Assembly (NCBI GenBank): GCA_017964105.1
Contig: JAGCSP010000051.1
Location: 1 to 7,549 of the forward strand
Length of the DNA: 7,549 nt
Reading direction: 5' to 3'
From: Clostridia bacterium
GTDB taxonomy: Bacteria > Bacillota > Clostridia > Christensenellales > UBA1242
Shown here: positions 6,508-7,549 of the stretch, piece after piece
How the letters are laid out: each line of letters begins with the position of its first letter
Numbering within the stretch: the stretch's first letter is position 1
The notes under the pieces: model-generated
Seen by the model: only the letters and a program-made list of their open reading frames with translations
Databases searched by the model: none
What the model was told of the DNA's origin: nothing
Program-made: the position numbers and the translations under genes

Positions 6508-6840
6508 ATGGCAAAGAATGAAAAGAAAGAATTAAGCTTTGTAGAAATGCTAATGGATGAAAATAATAAAGATAATATTGTGCTTTTGGATCCACAAGAG
6601 AAGGAAGTAGAATTTTCACAAGTGGCAGTTATTCCTTACAAAGATAAAATATATGCTATTTTGAAGCCAGTAAAAGAAATGGAAGGTGTGGCAGAAGATG
6701 AGGCATTAGTGTTTGCATTAGATACAGTCGATGATCAAGAATGCTTGGTAATGGTAGAAGACGACAAAACTATTGATGCTGTGTTCAAAGGTTACTATGA
6801 ATTATTAAAAGCACAAGGAATAGATGTAGAAGAAGTATAA
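6508..6840 (+). CDS. DUF1292 (YrzB-like) family protein
   Basis: 110-residue soluble acidic protein of the DUF1292 family, whose function is not established. Visible family traits: an early segment naming the substrate-like strand pattern NIVLLDPQEKEVEFSQVAVI (about 23-42), then YKDKIYAILKPV (44-55), an acidic linker, ALVFALDTVDDQECLVMVEDD (65-85) and a C-terminal helix FKGYYELLK. This beta-rich body with an acidic DDQE/EDD centre and a final YxxLLK helix is what DUF1292 proteins look like. No membrane segment or cysteine cluster. It starts 3 bases after the ruvX stop and ends 15 bases before a terminator, so ruvX and this gene form a two-gene unit. In B. subtilis-type genomes the same pair lies near alaS; here rpsB follows instead. 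Confidence 0.8.
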   Translation: MAKNEKKELSFVEMLMDENNKDNIVLLDPQEKEVEFSQVAVIPYKDKIYAILKPVKEMEGVAEDEALVFALDTVDDQECLVMVEDDKTIDAVFKGYYELLKAQGIDVEEV

Positions 6841-6855
6841 TTTTTTATAAATTTT

Positions 6856-6877
6856 GAGCCAGTAATGGCTCTTTTTT
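6856..6877 (+). terminator. Intrinsic terminator after the ruvX-DUF1292 unit
   Basis: GAGCCA (6856-6861) pairs perfectly with TGGCTC (6866-6871) around a GTAA loop of the stable GNRA class, and is followed by six T residues (6872-6877). Confidence 0.9.
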
Positions 6878-6878
6878 G

Positions 6879-6894
6879 TTCCTAAATATAGGAA
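6879..6894. repeat. Perfect 6-bp inverted repeat between terminator and rpsB promoter
   Basis: TTCCTA, four bases AATA, then TAGGAA. It starts one base after the terminator's T run. No solid T tract follows it (TTATTTATTG), so it is a poor terminator by itself. It could be an operator-like site, a 3'-end hairpin, or chance in AT-rich DNA. Confidence 0.45.
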
Positions 6895-6961
6895 TTATTT
6901 ATTGTTTTGAATAGCATTAATTTAAGCTGAAAATTTTTTTGATAAAATTATATATATTAAC

Positions 6962-6990
6962 TTGTAATATATAATAATTTATGTTACAAT
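6962..6990 (+). promoter_or_regulatory. Sigma-A-type promoter with extended -10, for rpsB
   Basis: -35 TTGTAA (6962-6967), a 17-base spacer and -10 TACAAT (6985-6990) with TG one base upstream (TGT at 6982-6984). AT-rich DNA upstream (6931-6960) could act as an UP element. Transcription should start near 6997, giving a leader of about 114 bases. A second, weaker extended -10 (TGATAAAAT at 6940-6948) has no good -35. Confidence 0.8.
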
Positions 6991-7014
6991 ATATCGGTTT
7001 CAAAAAATTACACA

Positions 7015-7082
7015 CCTATATCCATTTGCTTTCGGTTGCCTTAAAAAGATTAAGGTTGAAAGTAGAGTTATAAAGATATGGG
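7015..7082 (+). ncRNA. Structured rpsB mRNA leader, candidate ribosomal protein autoregulatory element
   Basis: The leader folds by eye into one long hairpin of three stacked helices. P1 is 7015-7022 (CCTATATC) with 7075-7082 (GATATGGG), 8 bp with one wobble. P2 is 7025-7033 with 7058-7066, 9 bp with two wobbles around a CTTTC/GAAAG core. P3 is 7039-7044 (CCTTAA) with 7050-7055 (TTAAGG), 6 perfect bp capped by AAAGA. Asymmetric internal loops separate them: CA opposite eight bases between P1 and P2, and about five opposite two between P2 and P3. In E. coli the rpsB leader mediates feedback control by S2, so an analogous role is a fair inference here. I do not recognise it as a named riboswitch class; no T-box or terminator is visible in it. 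Confidence 0.6.
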
Positions 7083-7095
7083 GAGGATTAAAAAC

Positions 7096-7102
7096 AAGGA
7101 GG
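7096..7102 (+). promoter_or_regulatory. Ribosome binding site of rpsB
   Basis: AAGGAGG lies 8 bases before the ATG at 7111. A second SD-like GGGGAGG sits upstream at 7080-7086, partly inside the leader's P1 stem, with no start codon at proper spacing after it. Confidence 0.85.
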
Positions 7103-7110
7103 AAAAAATA

Positions 7111-7549
7111 ATGTCAGTAATTTCAATGAAGCAATTACTAGAGGCAGGTGTTCATTTTGGACATCAAACTCGCAAATGGAACCCAAAAATGGCTCCATAC
7201 ATTTTCACTTCCAGAAATGATATTCATATCATCAATTTGGAAGACACAGCAGTTTTAGTTGACCGCGCTTATGAATTCATTAAGGATCAAGCAAGTCAAG
7301 GTAAAACAATTTTGTTTGTTGGTACTAAGAAACAAGCACAACAAGCAATGGAAGATGAGGCAAAAAGATGTGGTATGTACTACATCAATAGCCGTTGGTT
7401 AGGTGGTACACTTACCAACTTCAAAACTATTCGTACAAGAATAGATAGATTAAACAAATTAAACAATATGGAGAAGGTTGGCGAATTTAATTTGTTGCCA
7501 AAGAAAGAAGTTGCAAAACTTATTGCAGAACGTGATAAATTAGAGAAAA
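7111..7549 (+). CDS. rpsB: 30S ribosomal protein S2, 3' truncated by window edge
   Basis: Small-subunit ribosomal protein S2, which joins the 30S late on the back of the head/body junction region. The 146 complete codons visible start MSVISMKQLLEAGVHFGHQ and include the S2 hallmarks HFGHQTRKWNPKMAPYIF, GKTILFVGTKKQAQ, CGMYYINSRWLGGTLTNFKTI and LPKKEVAKL. S2 is usually about 230-260 residues, so roughly 90-110 residues lie beyond the right edge. The reading frame is intact to the last base. In most bacteria tsf (elongation factor Ts) follows, but that cannot be seen here. Start choice is secure from the strong ribosome site and the family N-terminus. Expression is probably controlled through the folded leader upstream. 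Confidence 0.97.
   Translation, partial: MSVISMKQLLEAGVHFGHQTRKWNPKMAPYIFTSRNDIHIINLEDTAVLVDRAYEFIKDQASQGKTILFVGTKKQAQQAMEDEAKRCGMYYINSRWLGGTLTNFKTIRTRIDRLNKLNNMEKVGEFNLLPKKEVAKLIAERDKLEK

Overview
The window is an AT-rich stretch with compact, co-directional (+ strand) genes, strong Shine-Dalgarno sites, sigma-A-type promoters and intrinsic terminators. Gene content and order (pcrA-ligA, ruvX next to a DUF1292/YrzB-type gene, rpsB with a long leader) point to a low-GC Gram-positive bacterium (Bacillota, probably a clostridial or uncultured gut-type lineage). That placement is inference from synteny and protein style, not a database match. TGA serves as a stop (iscU-like gene) and Trp is TGG, so the standard bacterial code applies.

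Layout, left to right. (1) 1-3843: the 3' part of a PcrA/UvrD helicase gene, cut by the window's left edge, followed 6 bases later by a complete NAD+-dependent DNA ligase gene (ligA) that ends in an intrinsic terminator. This is a DNA repair/replication operon. (2) 3855-5821: a strong extended -10 promoter drives an IscS/NifS-type cysteine desulfurase and, 2 bases after its stop, an IscU/NifU-N-like protein. The pair resembles a sulfur-donor/scaffold unit for Fe-S assembly, but the scaffold homologue has lost two of its three signature cysteines, and both proteins carry lysine-rich tails. The terminator overlaps the end of the iscU-like gene. (3) 5875-6015: a 46-residue predicted membrane-anchored protein. 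(4) 6070-6877: ruvX (YqgF), apparently without a Shine-Dalgarno site and with a promoter so close that the mRNA may be leaderless, then a DUF1292 gene and a terminator with a GTAA loop. (5) 6879-7549: a perfect inverted repeat, an extended -10 promoter, a roughly 114-base leader that folds into a long three-segment hairpin, and the first 146 codons of rpsB (ribosomal protein S2), cut by the right edge.

Most of the window is housekeeping. The least ordinary parts are the cysteine-poor IscU-like protein with its tail, the folded rpsB leader, and the leaderless-looking ruvX start. I saw no mobile element, CRISPR array, tRNA or rRNA.
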